Assembly: GCA_015060885.1 (NCBI GenBank)
Contig: SUXO01000022.1
Coordinates: 1 to 35,075 of the forward strand
Direction: 5' to 3'
Length of the DNA: 35,075 nucleotides
Origin: Bacteroidales bacterium
GTDB lineage: Bacteria; Bacteroidota; Bacteroidia; Bacteroidales; Bacteroidaceae
This document shows positions 15,272 to 23,110 of this stretch, piece by piece. The stretch's first letter is position 1, and each line of letters begins with the position of its first letter. A model generated the notes under the pieces. That model did no database searches and was not told the origin of the DNA. It saw nothing but the letters and a program-made list of their open reading frames with translations. The translations under genes and the position numbers were made by a program.

Positions 15272-17242
15272 TTACTTGCAGAAGTTCTCCACTTTGAGGT
15301 TTGTAATCTTGCTCTTGAACTCACCGGCTTTCTTCAACGGGAATACAAGTGTGCGCACATAGTACATCTTGTCCTTGCCTTCGTTGTGGAAAATTGTCTG
15401 CTTGTCGAGTGTTTCAACGAGCTTGCCATTGACATAGAGCTTTGTTACCTGCTGGTTACCGCTGATGGCGATTGTAGCCTTCTCACCGGGGAACAGCTGG
15501 TAGTTGAATTTGTTGAGGTAACCGTCGCGTGCAAATCCCAACATGCCCGAAAGGGGGTCGCTCAGGTAGAACTCTGTGTCGTTTGAACTGAACAGAACAG
15601 TTCCGCGCTCCTCTTTTGCAGCTTCCACGTCAAATGTCACTGTGTACTCAAAACCAATCTGCTCAATCTCGTTCTCGCAACCGGGAGCAACGGCGGCGGC
15701 TTCGAGAATAGTTCTCTTCTCGCCGCTGAAACGGCCGGCAATGTTCAAACCGGGAGCGTCGCTCAAAGCAACGCGCGCCTTGTCGAACTCTTCAAAAGGA
15801 GTCTGGGGCTTTGCACCTGTCCACATCTTTACAGCCATTGTCTGCATGGCGGGGAACACACGGTAGTGGATATCCTTGCAACTGATACCGTTGCCAGGGT
15901 GGTCGTTCCACACTGCAAACATACCGCCTTTGATTTTGGGATGACGCTCTTCGAATGTCTTGTCACCGATAATAGCAGGTGTCCAGTTGTTGTACAGGTA
16001 GTTGCAGTTGAGGTAATCGTAATAGTAGCCGGCTGCGGGCACAATGTAAACAAGACCGTCGGGTATGCTTATGAGCTCATATCCCTGCTTTATCATTTCG
16101 TCGGGCTGCGCATAGGGGTTGTGCCAGGCTGTCAGGATTACATTCTCCGACTTTACGGGAGTTTCGCCATTGGCGTGTGTGAGTGCGCCCCAGGCAACTG
16201 CCTGCTTGCCATACTTCTCCACAAGGCGTATGCAGTGGTCGGTGAAAGAACGGAATTTTTCAACAACGGCCTTGTCGCGGTTCGAATACTCGTCGGTACC
16301 CACGTTTACGCGCTTGCCACGGAATACGGGTTCGTCGCCTTTGAGGTACTCGTCGAAGAGTGAATCCACAAACTGGTATGTTTCCTCTTTAAAAAGGTCG
16401 AGGTGGTCCATTCCGTAATCCTTGCTTGCAATCTCGGGACGAAATTTAGAGAATGCGAGCGAGTGGGCGGGAACGTCAATTTCGGGGATAATCTCCACGT
16501 AGAACTCCTCGGCGAGTTTCTGCAAGTCGATAAACTCCTTCTTTGTGTAGTAGCCGTCGCGTGCTGTGAGGTTGGGGAAATACTCGCTCTCCAAACGGAA
16601 TGCGCTGGGTGTCTTGTTCCAGTCGTGGTTGAAGAACTGCTTGAATGCGTTGTCGTTCAGGTGAATCTGGAAAAGGTTCATCTTGTAGTATGACATAAAC
16701 TCCACATAGTCGCGCAAGAATTCAATGGGAATGTATTTGCGGCCACAGTCGAGCATAAAACCACGCATTGCATAGTCGGGCCAGTCGGTGATGTTGCCTT
16801 TGGGCAGTTGTGCGCCATTGTTCTGCTCCAAAATCTGTAACAGAGTACGTGTGCCCCAAAATACTCCCTGTGCGGTGGGGGCGGTAACTGCAACGTTGTT
16901 GCCAATGGCAATCTTGTAACCTTCGGCACCGAGTTTCTTGTTGTTTTTGATTGCGAGGCTTATGTCACCCTTTGAGGCTTTGCCTGCTGCAACCTCCACT
17001 TCGTAGCCGAACATTTCTTTGATGTCGGCTGCAAATCGGCGTGCAATCTTTTCCATCTGTGCATCGCCTTTCTTGTATACTATTTTTGTTTCGGCATTGA
17101 TGGTGATGGTGCCTTTGCCGCCTTGCCATTCACGGAGTTCGGGTATAACAAAAGGCTTCTCGTTCTTTGTGTTGTCGGCCACTGCCGGGAGAGCAATGAG
17201 CAGCATTATGGCTGCTGCAAGGAATAAAAGTCTTTGTCTCAT
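15272..17242 (-). CDS. GH20 beta-N-acetylhexosaminidase-like exported enzyme
   Basis: A 656-residue protein with a signal peptide (MRQRLLFLAAAIMLLIALPAVA). It has the GH20 N-terminal alpha/beta domain (about 30-150) and a GH20 TIM barrel from about 155 (DYAMRGFMLDCGRKYIPIEF) to 480. The catalytic Asp317-Glu318 pair lies in VNVGTDEYSN, a variant of the usual H-x-G-G-D-E that I associate with lacto-N-biosidase-like members. Typical substrates are terminal GlcNAc/GalNAc or lacto-N-biose units of host glycans. The C-terminal part (about 520-656) is a beta-sandwich resembling a LamG/concanavalin-like module. It follows the biotin carrier gene by only 23 bases and so may be read from the mmd promoter, although its role is unrelated. 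The periplasmic or surface location is inferred. Confidence 0.88.
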   Translation of the reverse strand: MRQRLLFLAAAIMLLIALPAVADNTKNEKPFVIPELREWQGGKGTITINAETKIVYKKGDAQMEKIARRFAADIKEMFGYEVEVAAGKASKGDISLAIKNNKKLGAEGYKIAIGNNVAVTAPTAQGVFWGTRTLLQILEQNNGAQLPKGNITDWPDYAMRGFMLDCGRKYIPIEFLRDYVEFMSYYKMNLFQIHLNDNAFKQFFNHDWNKTPSAFRLESEYFPNLTARDGYYTKKEFIDLQKLAEEFYVEIIPEIDVPAHSLAFSKFRPEIASKDYGMDHLDLFKEETYQFVDSLFDEYLKGDEPVFRGKRVNVGTDEYSNRDKAVVEKFRSFTDHCIRLVEKYGKQAVAWGALTHANGETPVKSENVILTAWHNPYAQPDEMIKQGYELISIPDGLVYIVPAAGYYYDYLNCNYLYNNWTPAIIGDKTFEERHPKIKGGMFAVWNDHPGNGISCKDIHYRVFPAMQTMAVKMWTGAKPQTPFEEFDKARVALSDAPGLNIAGRFSGEKRTILEAAAVAPGCENEIEQIGFEYTVTFDVEAAKEERGTVLFSSNDTEFYLSDPLSGMLGFARDGYLNKFNYQLFPGEKATIAISGNQQVTKLYVNGKLVETLDKQTIFHNEGKDKMYYVRTLVFPLKKAGEFKSKITNLKVENFCK

Positions 17243-17265
17243 ATTATAATTAGGTTAATGTGTGA

Positions 17266-17697
17266 TTATTCTAGAATTACCAGGGGCGCGCCGTCGGCAA
17301 CAGTGTCGCCTTTGCTCACTGCAATCGAAACAACCTTTCCGTCGCGGTCGGCATTGATGTTGTTCTCCATTTTCATAGCTTCGAGCACAACAACTGTGTC
17401 GCCTTTCTTCACTGTGTCGCCTACACTCACCTTTACATCTATGATGACACCGGGCAGGGGAGTCTTTATTGCATTGCCGCTTACAGGTGCGGCAGCGGGT
17501 GCGGCAGCAGGGGCTGCCGTTGCAGGTTTGGGTGCAGCAGCGGGTTTCACTTTAACCACGGGTTTCTCTTCTTTGGGCTTTTCCCACTCCACAATATATT
17601 CGGTGCCGTTTACTATTGCTTTGGCAGTTGTTTCGCCGGCCTCTTCTATTGCAACCTGGTATTGGTTACCGTTGATGGTATATTTGTACTCTTTCAT
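17266..17697 (-). CDS. mmdC: Biotin carboxyl carrier subunit of methylmalonyl-CoA decarboxylase
   Basis: A 143-residue protein. The C-terminal 70 residues form a biotinyl domain with the biotinylation motif EAMKM (Lys109), preceded by an Ala/Pro-rich flexible linker (about 48-72). The N-terminal 45 residues (MKEYKYTINGNQYQV...) form the small beta-strand segment usual in decarboxylase gamma subunits. It carries the CO2 taken from methylmalonyl-CoA by the carboxyltransferase subunit. Gene order mce, mmdA, small subunit, biotin carrier supports methylmalonyl-CoA over oxaloacetate as the substrate. The membrane beta subunit expected next is missing; a GH20 gene follows 23 bases later. A soluble carboxylase or transcarboxylase is an alternative. 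Confidence 0.85.
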   Translation of the reverse strand: MKEYKYTINGNQYQVAIEEAGETTAKAIVNGTEYIVEWEKPKEEKPVVKVKPAAAPKPATAAPAAAPAAAPVSGNAIKTPLPGVIIDVKVSVGDTVKKGDTVVVLEAMKMENNINADRDGKVVSIAVSKGDTVADGAPLVILE

Positions 17698-17703
17698 AAT
17701 TGT

Positions 17704-17850
17704 TTATCTGTTAAGGTTGTTCCAGTTTTTGTTTACGTATGTTATTGTGAGCACTCCGCTCTCCTCGTCGTGTATGTTGTCGCCGAGGTAGTTGCTCATT
17801 GCCATAGATATTGCGGCAATTACAGCACCATCTATCTTCTCTTCTTTCAT
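17704..17850 (-). CDS. Small subunit resembling MmdE or the OadG C-terminal tail
   Basis: A 48-residue reading frame between mmdA and the biotin carrier gene. It starts at ATG 17850, 11 bases after the mmdA stop, and ends at TAA 17704, 6 bases before the carrier's ATG. It begins MKEEKIDGAVIAAISMAMSN and continues with a HDEESGVLTITYV segment. In related clusters the delta/gamma (OadG) subunit sits here: one N-terminal membrane helix followed by an E-E-x-x-A-A-I-x-x-A-[IL] helix and a short tail. This protein matches only that helix and tail and has no membrane segment. Veillonella MmdE is a comparable short protein. Tight spacing on both sides makes it very likely a real gene; the homology is my reading from memory. 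Confidence 0.75.
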   Translation of the reverse strand: MKEEKIDGAVIAAISMAMSNYLGDNIHDEESGVLTITYVNKNWNNLNR

Positions 17851-17861
17851 AATTGTATATG

Positions 17862-19415
17862 TTATAAAGGAATGTTACCGTGTTTCTTCTTGGGAAGGTC
17901 CTGACGCTTGCCTTGCAACTGGGCGAGTGCGCGTATCACGCGGAAACGGGTGTTGCGTGGCTCAATCACATCGTCGATGTAGCCATACTTCGCTGCCTGG
18001 TAGGGGTTGGCGAAAAGGCGGTTGTATTCGGCCTCCTTCTCGGCGATGAAGGCTTTGGGGTCTTCGGCCTCTTTTGCCTCTTTTGCGTAAAGGACTTCGG
18101 CCGCACCGGCTGCTCCCATAACAGCGATTTCGGCACTTGGCCAGGCGTAGTTAAGGTCGGCACGCAGCTGTTTGCAGGCCATAACTATGTGTGAACCGCC
18201 ATACGATTTACGCAACGTAACGGTTACTTTGGGTACTGTTGCCTCGCCGTAGGCATAAAGCAGTTTAGCTCCGTGCATAATTACCGCATTGTATTCCTGC
18301 GCGGTGCCGGGGAGGAAGCCCGGAACGTCGACAAGTGTAACGATGGGTATGTTGAAAGCGTCGCAGAAACGTACGAAACGGGCACCTTTGCGTGAGGAGT
18401 TGCAGTCGAGCACACCTGCATAACGGCAGGGCTGGTTGGCTACAATACCCACCGACTTTCCGTTCATACGGGCAAAACCAACGATTATGTTCTGTGCATA
18501 GTCGCGGTGTATTTCAAGGAACTCTCCGTTATCCACAATTTCGCCAATCACTTGGTACATATCATAGGCTTGGTTGGGGTTGTCGGGGATAATCTCGTTC
18601 AGTATGTCGCTCTTGCGGTCAATGGGGTCGGTGCAAGGAACGTCGGGAACGCTCTCCATATTGTTCTGCGGTATGTAGCTGAGCAGTTTGCGTATGAGCG
18701 CAAGGCCCTCCTCCTCGCTTTGTGCCGTGAAGTGTGTCACGCCCGACTTGCTTGCGTGCACGCTTGCACCGCCCAGCTCTTCCTGGGTGACAACCTCGCC
18801 AAGCACGGTCTTTACCACTTTGGGACCGGTGAGGAACATATACGATGTACCCTCGGTCATAATGGTGAAATCGGTGAGTGCGGGTGAGTAAACGGCACCA
18901 CCTGCGCAGGGACCGAATATCCCCGATATCTGGGGAATTACGCCCGATGCCATAATGTTACGTTGGAAAATCTCGGCATATCCGGCAAGGGCATTGATGC
19001 CCTCCTGAATACGTGCGCCGCCACTGTCGTTTATACCAATCACTGGCGCGCCCATCTTCATTGCCATATCCATTACCTTGCATATCTTCTGTGCCATAGT
19101 TTCGGAGAGCGACCCGCCTGTCACGGTGAAGTCCTGTGCGAAAACATATACAAGACGGCCTTCAATTGTACCGCTGCCCACAACAACGCCATCGCCCAGG
19201 AACTGTTTCTTCTCCTGGCCGAAGTTTGTGCATCGGTGTGTCACGAACATATCCATCTCTTCGAAACTTCCCTTGTCGAGCAACATGTCAATGCGCTCGC
19301 GGGCAGTGTATTTTCCTCTTTCGTGTTGCTTTTCAATGGCTTTTTCTCCACCACCCAAACGTGCTTTGGCGCGGAGAGCCACCAGCTCTTTGATTTTTTC
19401 AAATTGCTTGCTCAT
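17862..19415 (-). CDS. mmdA: Methylmalonyl-CoA decarboxylase carboxyltransferase subunit
   Basis: A 517-residue acyl-CoA carboxyltransferase of the crotonase-fold family shared with propionyl-CoA carboxylase beta. Visible features: [15 protein letters not shown]-type N-terminus (here [19 protein letters not shown], about 34-52), the first oxyanion/CoA-site segment [22 protein letters not shown] (about 135-156), [20 protein letters not shown], the second-half [37 protein letters not shown] and [10 protein letters not shown]. It moves the carboxyl group from (S)-methylmalonyl-CoA to biotin on MmdC, producing propionyl-CoA. It lies 18 bases after mce and 11 bases before the small subunit, so the genes form one operon. 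Full length and intact. Confidence 0.92.
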   Translation of the reverse strand: MSKQFEKIKELVALRAKARLGGGEKAIEKQHERGKYTARERIDMLLDKGSFEEMDMFVTHRCTNFGQEKKQFLGDGVVVGSGTIEGRLVYVFAQDFTVTGGSLSETMAQKICKVMDMAMKMGAPVIGINDSGGARIQEGINALAGYAEIFQRNIMASGVIPQISGIFGPCAGGAVYSPALTDFTIMTEGTSYMFLTGPKVVKTVLGEVVTQEELGGASVHASKSGVTHFTAQSEEEGLALIRKLLSYIPQNNMESVPDVPCTDPIDRKSDILNEIIPDNPNQAYDMYQVIGEIVDNGEFLEIHRDYAQNIIVGFARMNGKSVGIVANQPCRYAGVLDCNSSRKGARFVRFCDAFNIPIVTLVDVPGFLPGTAQEYNAVIMHGAKLLYAYGEATVPKVTVTLRKSYGGSHIVMACKQLRADLNYAWPSAEIAVMGAAGAAEVLYAKEAKEAEDPKAFIAEKEAEYNRLFANPYQAAKYGYIDDVIEPRNTRFRVIRALAQLQGKRQDLPKKKHGNIPL

Positions 19416-19433
19416 AGTATGTTGTTTTTGTTG

Positions 19434-19850
19434 TTAATCCTTTTTGGGGTTCTCGCATAGCTCGGTGAGCACTCCTTTTGTCGACTTCGGGTGCAGGAAT
19501 GCTATCTGCAACCCCTCGGCACCGGCGCGGGGTGCCTTGTCGATGGTGCGTACCTCTTTCGCTTCGCACTCTTTTAGAGCCTCGGCAACGCCATCCTCTA
19601 CTGCGTATGCAATGTGATGTATGCCCTCGCCACGGTTTTCAATGAATTTTGCTATTGTGCTTTCGGGCGAAGTGGCCTCCAAGAGTTCTATTTTTGTTTC
19701 GCCCACTTTGAGGAAAGCGGTGCGCACCTTCTGGTCCTCGACGGTTTCAATGTTGTAGCACTCGAAGCCGAGCACCTGTTCATAATAGGGGAGTGCCTCT
19801 TCAATGCTTTTTACCGCAATACCCAAGTGTTCTATTCTTGAAATCTTCAT
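19434..19850 (-). CDS. mce: Methylmalonyl-CoA epimerase
   Basis: A 138-residue vicinal-oxygen-chelate (glyoxalase-fold) protein that interconverts (R)- and (S)-methylmalonyl-CoA in the succinate-to-propionate route. Two beta-alpha-beta-beta-beta modules are visible: MKISRIEHLGIAVKSIEEAL with metal ligand candidate His8, and GEGIHHIAYAVEDGVAEAL with His78/His79. Glu130 in VLTELCENP is the likely last ligand. The segment IELLEATSPESTIAKFIENRGEG is characteristic of epimerases rather than glyoxalase I. It is the first gene of the mce-mmdA operon, 18 bases before mmdA. A TATCTTTG element upstream (plus 19927-19934) may be its promoter. Confidence 0.93.
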   Translation of the reverse strand: MKISRIEHLGIAVKSIEEALPYYEQVLGFECYNIETVEDQKVRTAFLKVGETKIELLEATSPESTIAKFIENRGEGIHHIAYAVEDGVAEALKECEAKEVRTIDKAPRAGAEGLQIAFLHPKSTKGVLTELCENPKKD

Positions 19851-19926
19851 ACTTCTATATGTTTAAGTAAAGTGAATAATCTCCGTTTTTATTTATTGAC
19901 AGGTTTTCTGTTTTCGCTATTTATCG

Positions 19927-19934
19927 CAAAGATA
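19927..19934 (-). promoter_or_regulatory. Candidate -7 element for mce-mmdA operon
   Basis: TATCTTTG on the minus strand, about 77 bases before the mce ATG. No TTTG at the -33 spacing. A second identical element at plus 20071-20078 would give a leader of about 210 nt. Confidence 0.4.
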
Positions 19935-20268
19935 AAAATTTTAAAGTATAAATTCTCATTTTTAAACCTTTATTATTGGAAGTTACATAAAAAATATAAA
20001 GATATAAGTTTAAATATGTCTTAAATAGATAAGGCTACGCGCTCCCATGATTTTTGTACCACCTTTGGAGCAAAGATAGGTTGTATCAAATGCATTTTGC
20101 CTTTTTTTATCTTTCATATTCTTTTACAACTCTTCTGTTTTGCCTCTAATATAAAAGATTGCTTCTCTCTTGTTCATAATCTCCGCTATTTTGTACAAAA
20201 TATACACAGTGATGGCGCGATTGTGAAATATTGCAGTGGAAAGTATGCTTTTATTTATACTTTTTTAA

Positions 20269-20276
20269 TATCTTTG
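20269..20276 (+). promoter_or_regulatory. Candidate -7 element for the acyl-CoA synthetase gene
   Basis: TATCTTTG is exact; the -33 region is only T-rich. The predicted start near 20283 leaves a leader of about 48 nt and supports the ATG at 20331. Confidence 0.5.
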
Positions 20277-20330
20277 CACCGGTTGAAATCGGTAAGCGGG
20301 TTTCGCCTGCTTGCCAAAAACATTAAAATT

Positions 20331-22238
20331 ATGAAGAAAACATTAGTAGATCTTTTTGAGGAATCGGTTCGTTTGTATCCCAACAACACATTCCTTTTGG
20401 AGAAAACAGGTAAAGAGGGTTTTAAACCCACAACCTATACACAGGTAAAAGAGCAGGTTTATCGCCTGGGTGCCGGTTATCAGGCTCTTGGTGTAAAGAA
20501 GGGCGACAATATGGCTCTTTTGAGCGAAGGTTGCAATATGTGGGTTATCGGCGAGCTTGCAATGTTCTATGCAGGTGCGGTGAACGTGCCCCTTTCCATC
20601 AAGTTGGAGGAGAGCAACGACCTTCTGTTCCGTCTTATCCACGGTGATGTAAAGTTCATTCTTGTGTCGAACCATCAACTTAAAAAGGTACGTTCCATAA
20701 AAGACAAGCTCAAAGATGTGCAGAAAGTGATTGTCTTCGGCGAAGTTAAAGGCGGCCTCGAAGAGGGTGAGATTGCTCTCGACGATGTTCTTAAACTCGG
20801 CGATGAGTTCCTCGCTTCGCACACTATGGAGGAGTTTCTGAGTGTAGGGCAGTCGATACAGAACGACGACTACGCTACAATCACATACACCAGCGGTACG
20901 ACAGCCGACCCCAAAGGTGTTGTGCTCACTCACCGCAACTACACATCTAACGTAGAGCAGGCACTTACACTTGTTCACATCGACGAGTCGTGGCGCACGC
21001 TCATCATCCTGCCTCTCGACCACTGCTTTGCCCACGTTGTAGGTTTCTACATTATGATGTCGAAGGGAGCAACTGCTGCTACCGTTCAAGTAGGGCGCAC
21101 AGGCTTGGAAACTTTGAAAAATATTCCTATAAATATTAAAGAGGTACGTCCTCACTTCATACTCTCTGTTCCCGCGCTTGCAAAAACCTTCAAGAAGAAT
21201 ATCGAGGGTGCCATCCGTGCAAAGGGCGAAACAACCGTAAAACTCTTCAATATGGGTATGAAGGTGCGCCAGATATACTTCGGCGACAGCAACCTCGACT
21301 TCAAGGGTTGGAGATATCTGCTCAAACCCGTAGTGTGGTTCTTCGACAAGCTCATCTTCTCGAAGATACGCGAGAACTTCGGTGGCGAGTTGCGTTTCTT
21401 TGTCGGCGGCGGTGCATTGCTCGACAAGGAGTTGCAGAAGTTCTATGTGGGCGTAGGTATGCCCATGTATCAGGGTTATGGTCTTTCCGAGGCTACTCCT
21501 GTTATCTCGTCAAACGGCCCCGACCGCTACCGTTTCGGTTCGAGCGGCAAGCTTGTCGAGCCCATCGAGCTTAAAATATGCGACAGCGACGGCAAGGAAC
21601 TTCCCGTTGGCGAAATGGGTGAAATCGTAGTTAAGGGCGAGAACGTTATGGCCGGCTATTGGAAGAACCCCGATGCAACAGCCGAAACTGTGCGCGACGG
21701 CTATCTTTACACAGGTGACCTCGGCTATATGTCGTCCGAAGGCCTGCTCTATGTAAAGGGGCGTTTCAAGAGTCTGCTTATCTCCAACGACGGTGAAAAA
21801 TACAGCCCCGAAGGCATCGAGGAGGCATTTGTGAGCAAGTGTGCAAGCATCGACCAGGTTATGCTCTACAACAACCAGTCGCCCTGCACATCGGCACTCA
21901 TTGTTCCCAACAAGGACAATATAAAACGCGCTCTCGAAGCCAAGAAACTCGACCTCACAACCGAAGAGGGCCGCAAGGCTGCACTCGACATTATAAAGGC
22001 CGATATAGATATGTTCAAGAAGGGTGGCGAGTTCGACGGAATGTTCCCCGGCCAGTGGCTCCCCAGCTGCTTTGCTGTGCTTGCCGAGCCTTTCAGCGAG
22101 CAGAACCAGATGATTAACAGTACTATGAAGATGGTTCGCCCCAAAATTGAGAAGGCTTACAAGGAGCGCATCGACTATATGTACACAGCCGAGGGCAAGC
22201 AGCTCTACAACGAGCAGAACCTCGACGCTTTGAAGTAA
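20331..22238 (+). CDS. Long-chain fatty acid-CoA ligase (AMP-binding)
   Basis: A 635-residue member of the ANL superfamily, which activates fatty acids via an acyl-adenylate to acyl-CoA. Visible motifs: the phosphate-binding loop ATITYTSGTTADPKGVVLTHRN (split over about 180-201), GYGLSEATPVISSN (A5 motif), YTGDLGYMSSEGLLYVKGR (A7/A8) and a C-terminal lid. The extra C-terminal stretch and overall size match the long-chain (FadD15/ACSL-like) branch. The start at 20331 (MKKTLVDLFEESVRLYPNNT) is chosen because the usual family N-terminus begins there and a TATCTTTG promoter element lies upstream. The frame upstream to 20097 is rejected. It is monocistronic, ending at a clear terminator (22268-22300). 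Confidence 0.9.
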   Translation: MKKTLVDLFEESVRLYPNNTFLLEKTGKEGFKPTTYTQVKEQVYRLGAGYQALGVKKGDNMALLSEGCNMWVIGELAMFYAGAVNVPLSIKLEESNDLLFRLIHGDVKFILVSNHQLKKVRSIKDKLKDVQKVIVFGEVKGGLEEGEIALDDVLKLGDEFLASHTMEEFLSVGQSIQNDDYATITYTSGTTADPKGVVLTHRNYTSNVEQALTLVHIDESWRTLIILPLDHCFAHVVGFYIMMSKGATAATVQVGRTGLETLKNIPINIKEVRPHFILSVPALAKTFKKNIEGAIRAKGETTVKLFNMGMKVRQIYFGDSNLDFKGWRYLLKPVVWFFDKLIFSKIRENFGGELRFFVGGGALLDKELQKFYVGVGMPMYQGYGLSEATPVISSNGPDRYRFGSSGKLVEPIELKICDSDGKELPVGEMGEIVVKGENVMAGYWKNPDATAETVRDGYLYTGDLGYMSSEGLLYVKGRFKSLLISNDGEKYSPEGIEEAFVSKCASIDQVMLYNNQSPCTSALIVPNKDNIKRALEAKKLDLTTEEGRKAALDIIKADIDMFKKGGEFDGMFPGQWLPSCFAVLAEPFSEQNQMINSTMKMVRPKIEKAYKERIDYMYTAEGKQLYNEQNLDALK

Positions 22239-22267
22239 TATTCAATAAACGTTTTTCGCAATACTTG

Positions 22268-22300
22268 GCATAGCCCGCTTCTGTGGGCTATGCTTTTTTT
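22268..22300 (+). terminator. Rho-independent terminator of the acyl-CoA synthetase gene
   Basis: GCATAGCCC (22268-22276) pairs with GGGCTATGC (22285-22293), followed directly by seven T. This is a textbook terminator, 30 bases after the stop codon. Confidence 0.9.
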
Positions 22301-22363
22301 ATGTTGTGGTTAAACTTTTTGCTTTTTTAAGTATCAAAATATCGACAAGCTTGTAAAAAACAT

Positions 22364-22371
22364 TACCTTTG
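22364..22371 (+). promoter_or_regulatory. Candidate -7 element for the Cys-rich exported protein
   Basis: TACCTTTG matches TAnnTTTG; no -33 TTTG at the right distance. The predicted leader is about 95 nt. Confidence 0.4.
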
Positions 22372-22473
22372 TAAGTGAGGTTGTGAAAGCAATGGCAATA
22401 ACAGCCGCCCAATAAAGGTAAACGCGTAATCGCTCGTACCATAAATGAAGTAAAACAATAAAAACTGACAATT

Positions 22474-23034
22474 ATGAAAAAAATCCTTTTGATTGTAACT
22501 ATGGCAATGTGCGTGTGTGGCACGGCGTTGCATGCGCAGGAGAAGAAACAGAAACTTACTCCCGAACAAAGAATTGATATGTGGGTAATAAGGATGCAGA
22601 ACAAGCTGATGCTTGACGATGCTACTGCTGCAAAGTTTGCCCCTGTATATAAAGAGTACTTGCAGGCTAAAATGGAGTGCTGCAAACCTTGTAAGACAAA
22701 GTGCGACAACCCCACAGACGAGCAGATAAAGAAGAATATAGAGAATCGCTTGGATAATCGCCAGAAGGCTCTCGATGTGGAAAAGAAATATTTCAAGAAA
22801 CTCTCATCGATACTTAACGGCCGCCAGTTGCAGCAGGTTTTCTGCGAAAAAAACAAAGCCAAGTCGTGGAAAAAGGGTAAGAACGCAGCGTTCGGCAAGC
22901 GCGGTTCAAAATTCAATCGTTGTGGCAAGCCTGCTCCTTGTATGAATGGCGTGTGCCCCCAAAATCACAAGCAGTGCCCTCAAAAGGGTGTTTGCCCACA
23001 GAATGACAAGTGCCCCAATGCACCGGCCCAGTAA
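22474..23034 (+). CDS. Exported helical Cys-rich protein, Spy/CpxP-like
   Basis: A 186-residue protein with a signal peptide (about 1-21, cleavage near A-H-A-Q). The mature N-terminal half is predicted helical, with LTPEQRIDMWVIRMQNKLMLDDATAAKFAPVYKEYL resembling the L-T-x-x-Q repeats of Spy/CpxP-type periplasmic proteins (positions about 28-63, quoted in part). Cysteines cluster at 69, 70, 73 and 77, and again at 150, 156, 161, 168, 174 and 180, where a C-P-Q-N unit recurs: VCPQNHKQCPQ then VCPQNDKCPN. This pattern suggests metal or thiol chemistry in the periplasm, but no function is assigned. The gene stands alone between a terminator and a 20-base hairpin. DUF4890-like proteins are an alternative family. 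Confidence 0.6.
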   Translation: MKKILLIVTMAMCVCGTALHAQEKKQKLTPEQRIDMWVIRMQNKLMLDDATAAKFAPVYKEYLQAKMECCKPCKTKCDNPTDEQIKKNIENRLDNRQKALDVEKKYFKKLSSILNGRQLQQVFCEKNKAKSWKKGKNAAFGKRGSKFNRCGKPAPCMNGVCPQNHKQCPQKGVCPQNDKCPNAPAQ

Positions 23035-23050
23035 TTCATTACTGTTCTAT

Positions 23051-23094
23051 ATAAACCAATAAAGACAGCCGAAAGGCTGTCTTTATTGGTTTAT
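23051..23094. terminator. 20-base perfect hairpin with GAAA tetraloop
   Basis: 23051-23070 pairs perfectly with 23075-23094 around a GAAA loop. It lies 16 bases after the Cys-rich protein and 16 bases before the stop of the convergent TonB receptor gene, so it probably ends both transcripts. Confidence 0.75.
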
Positions 23095-23110
23095 AATTGT
23101 TTAATACCGT

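Larger units (their letters stand above)
19851..20330. other. Divergent intergenic region, no gene seen
   Basis: This 480-base AT-rich stretch separates mce (-) from the acyl-CoA synthetase (+). On the minus strand there are two TATCTTTG elements (plus 19927-19934 and 20071-20078), both lacking a matched -33 TTTG. On the plus strand TATCTTTG occurs at 20269-20276. The acyl-CoA synthetase frame stays open upstream to 20097, but that part is low-complexity F/L/Y-rich and contains the promoter, so it is treated as non-coding. Nothing else is recognisable. Confidence 0.6.

Noticed and set aside
20097-20330. N-terminal extension of the acyl-CoA synthetase frame (78 extra codons)
   Set aside because: Composition is F/L/Y-rich and unlike the family. 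It contains the TATCTTTG promoter element at 20269-20276, and the canonical N-terminus MKKTLVDLFEESVRLYP begins at 20331.
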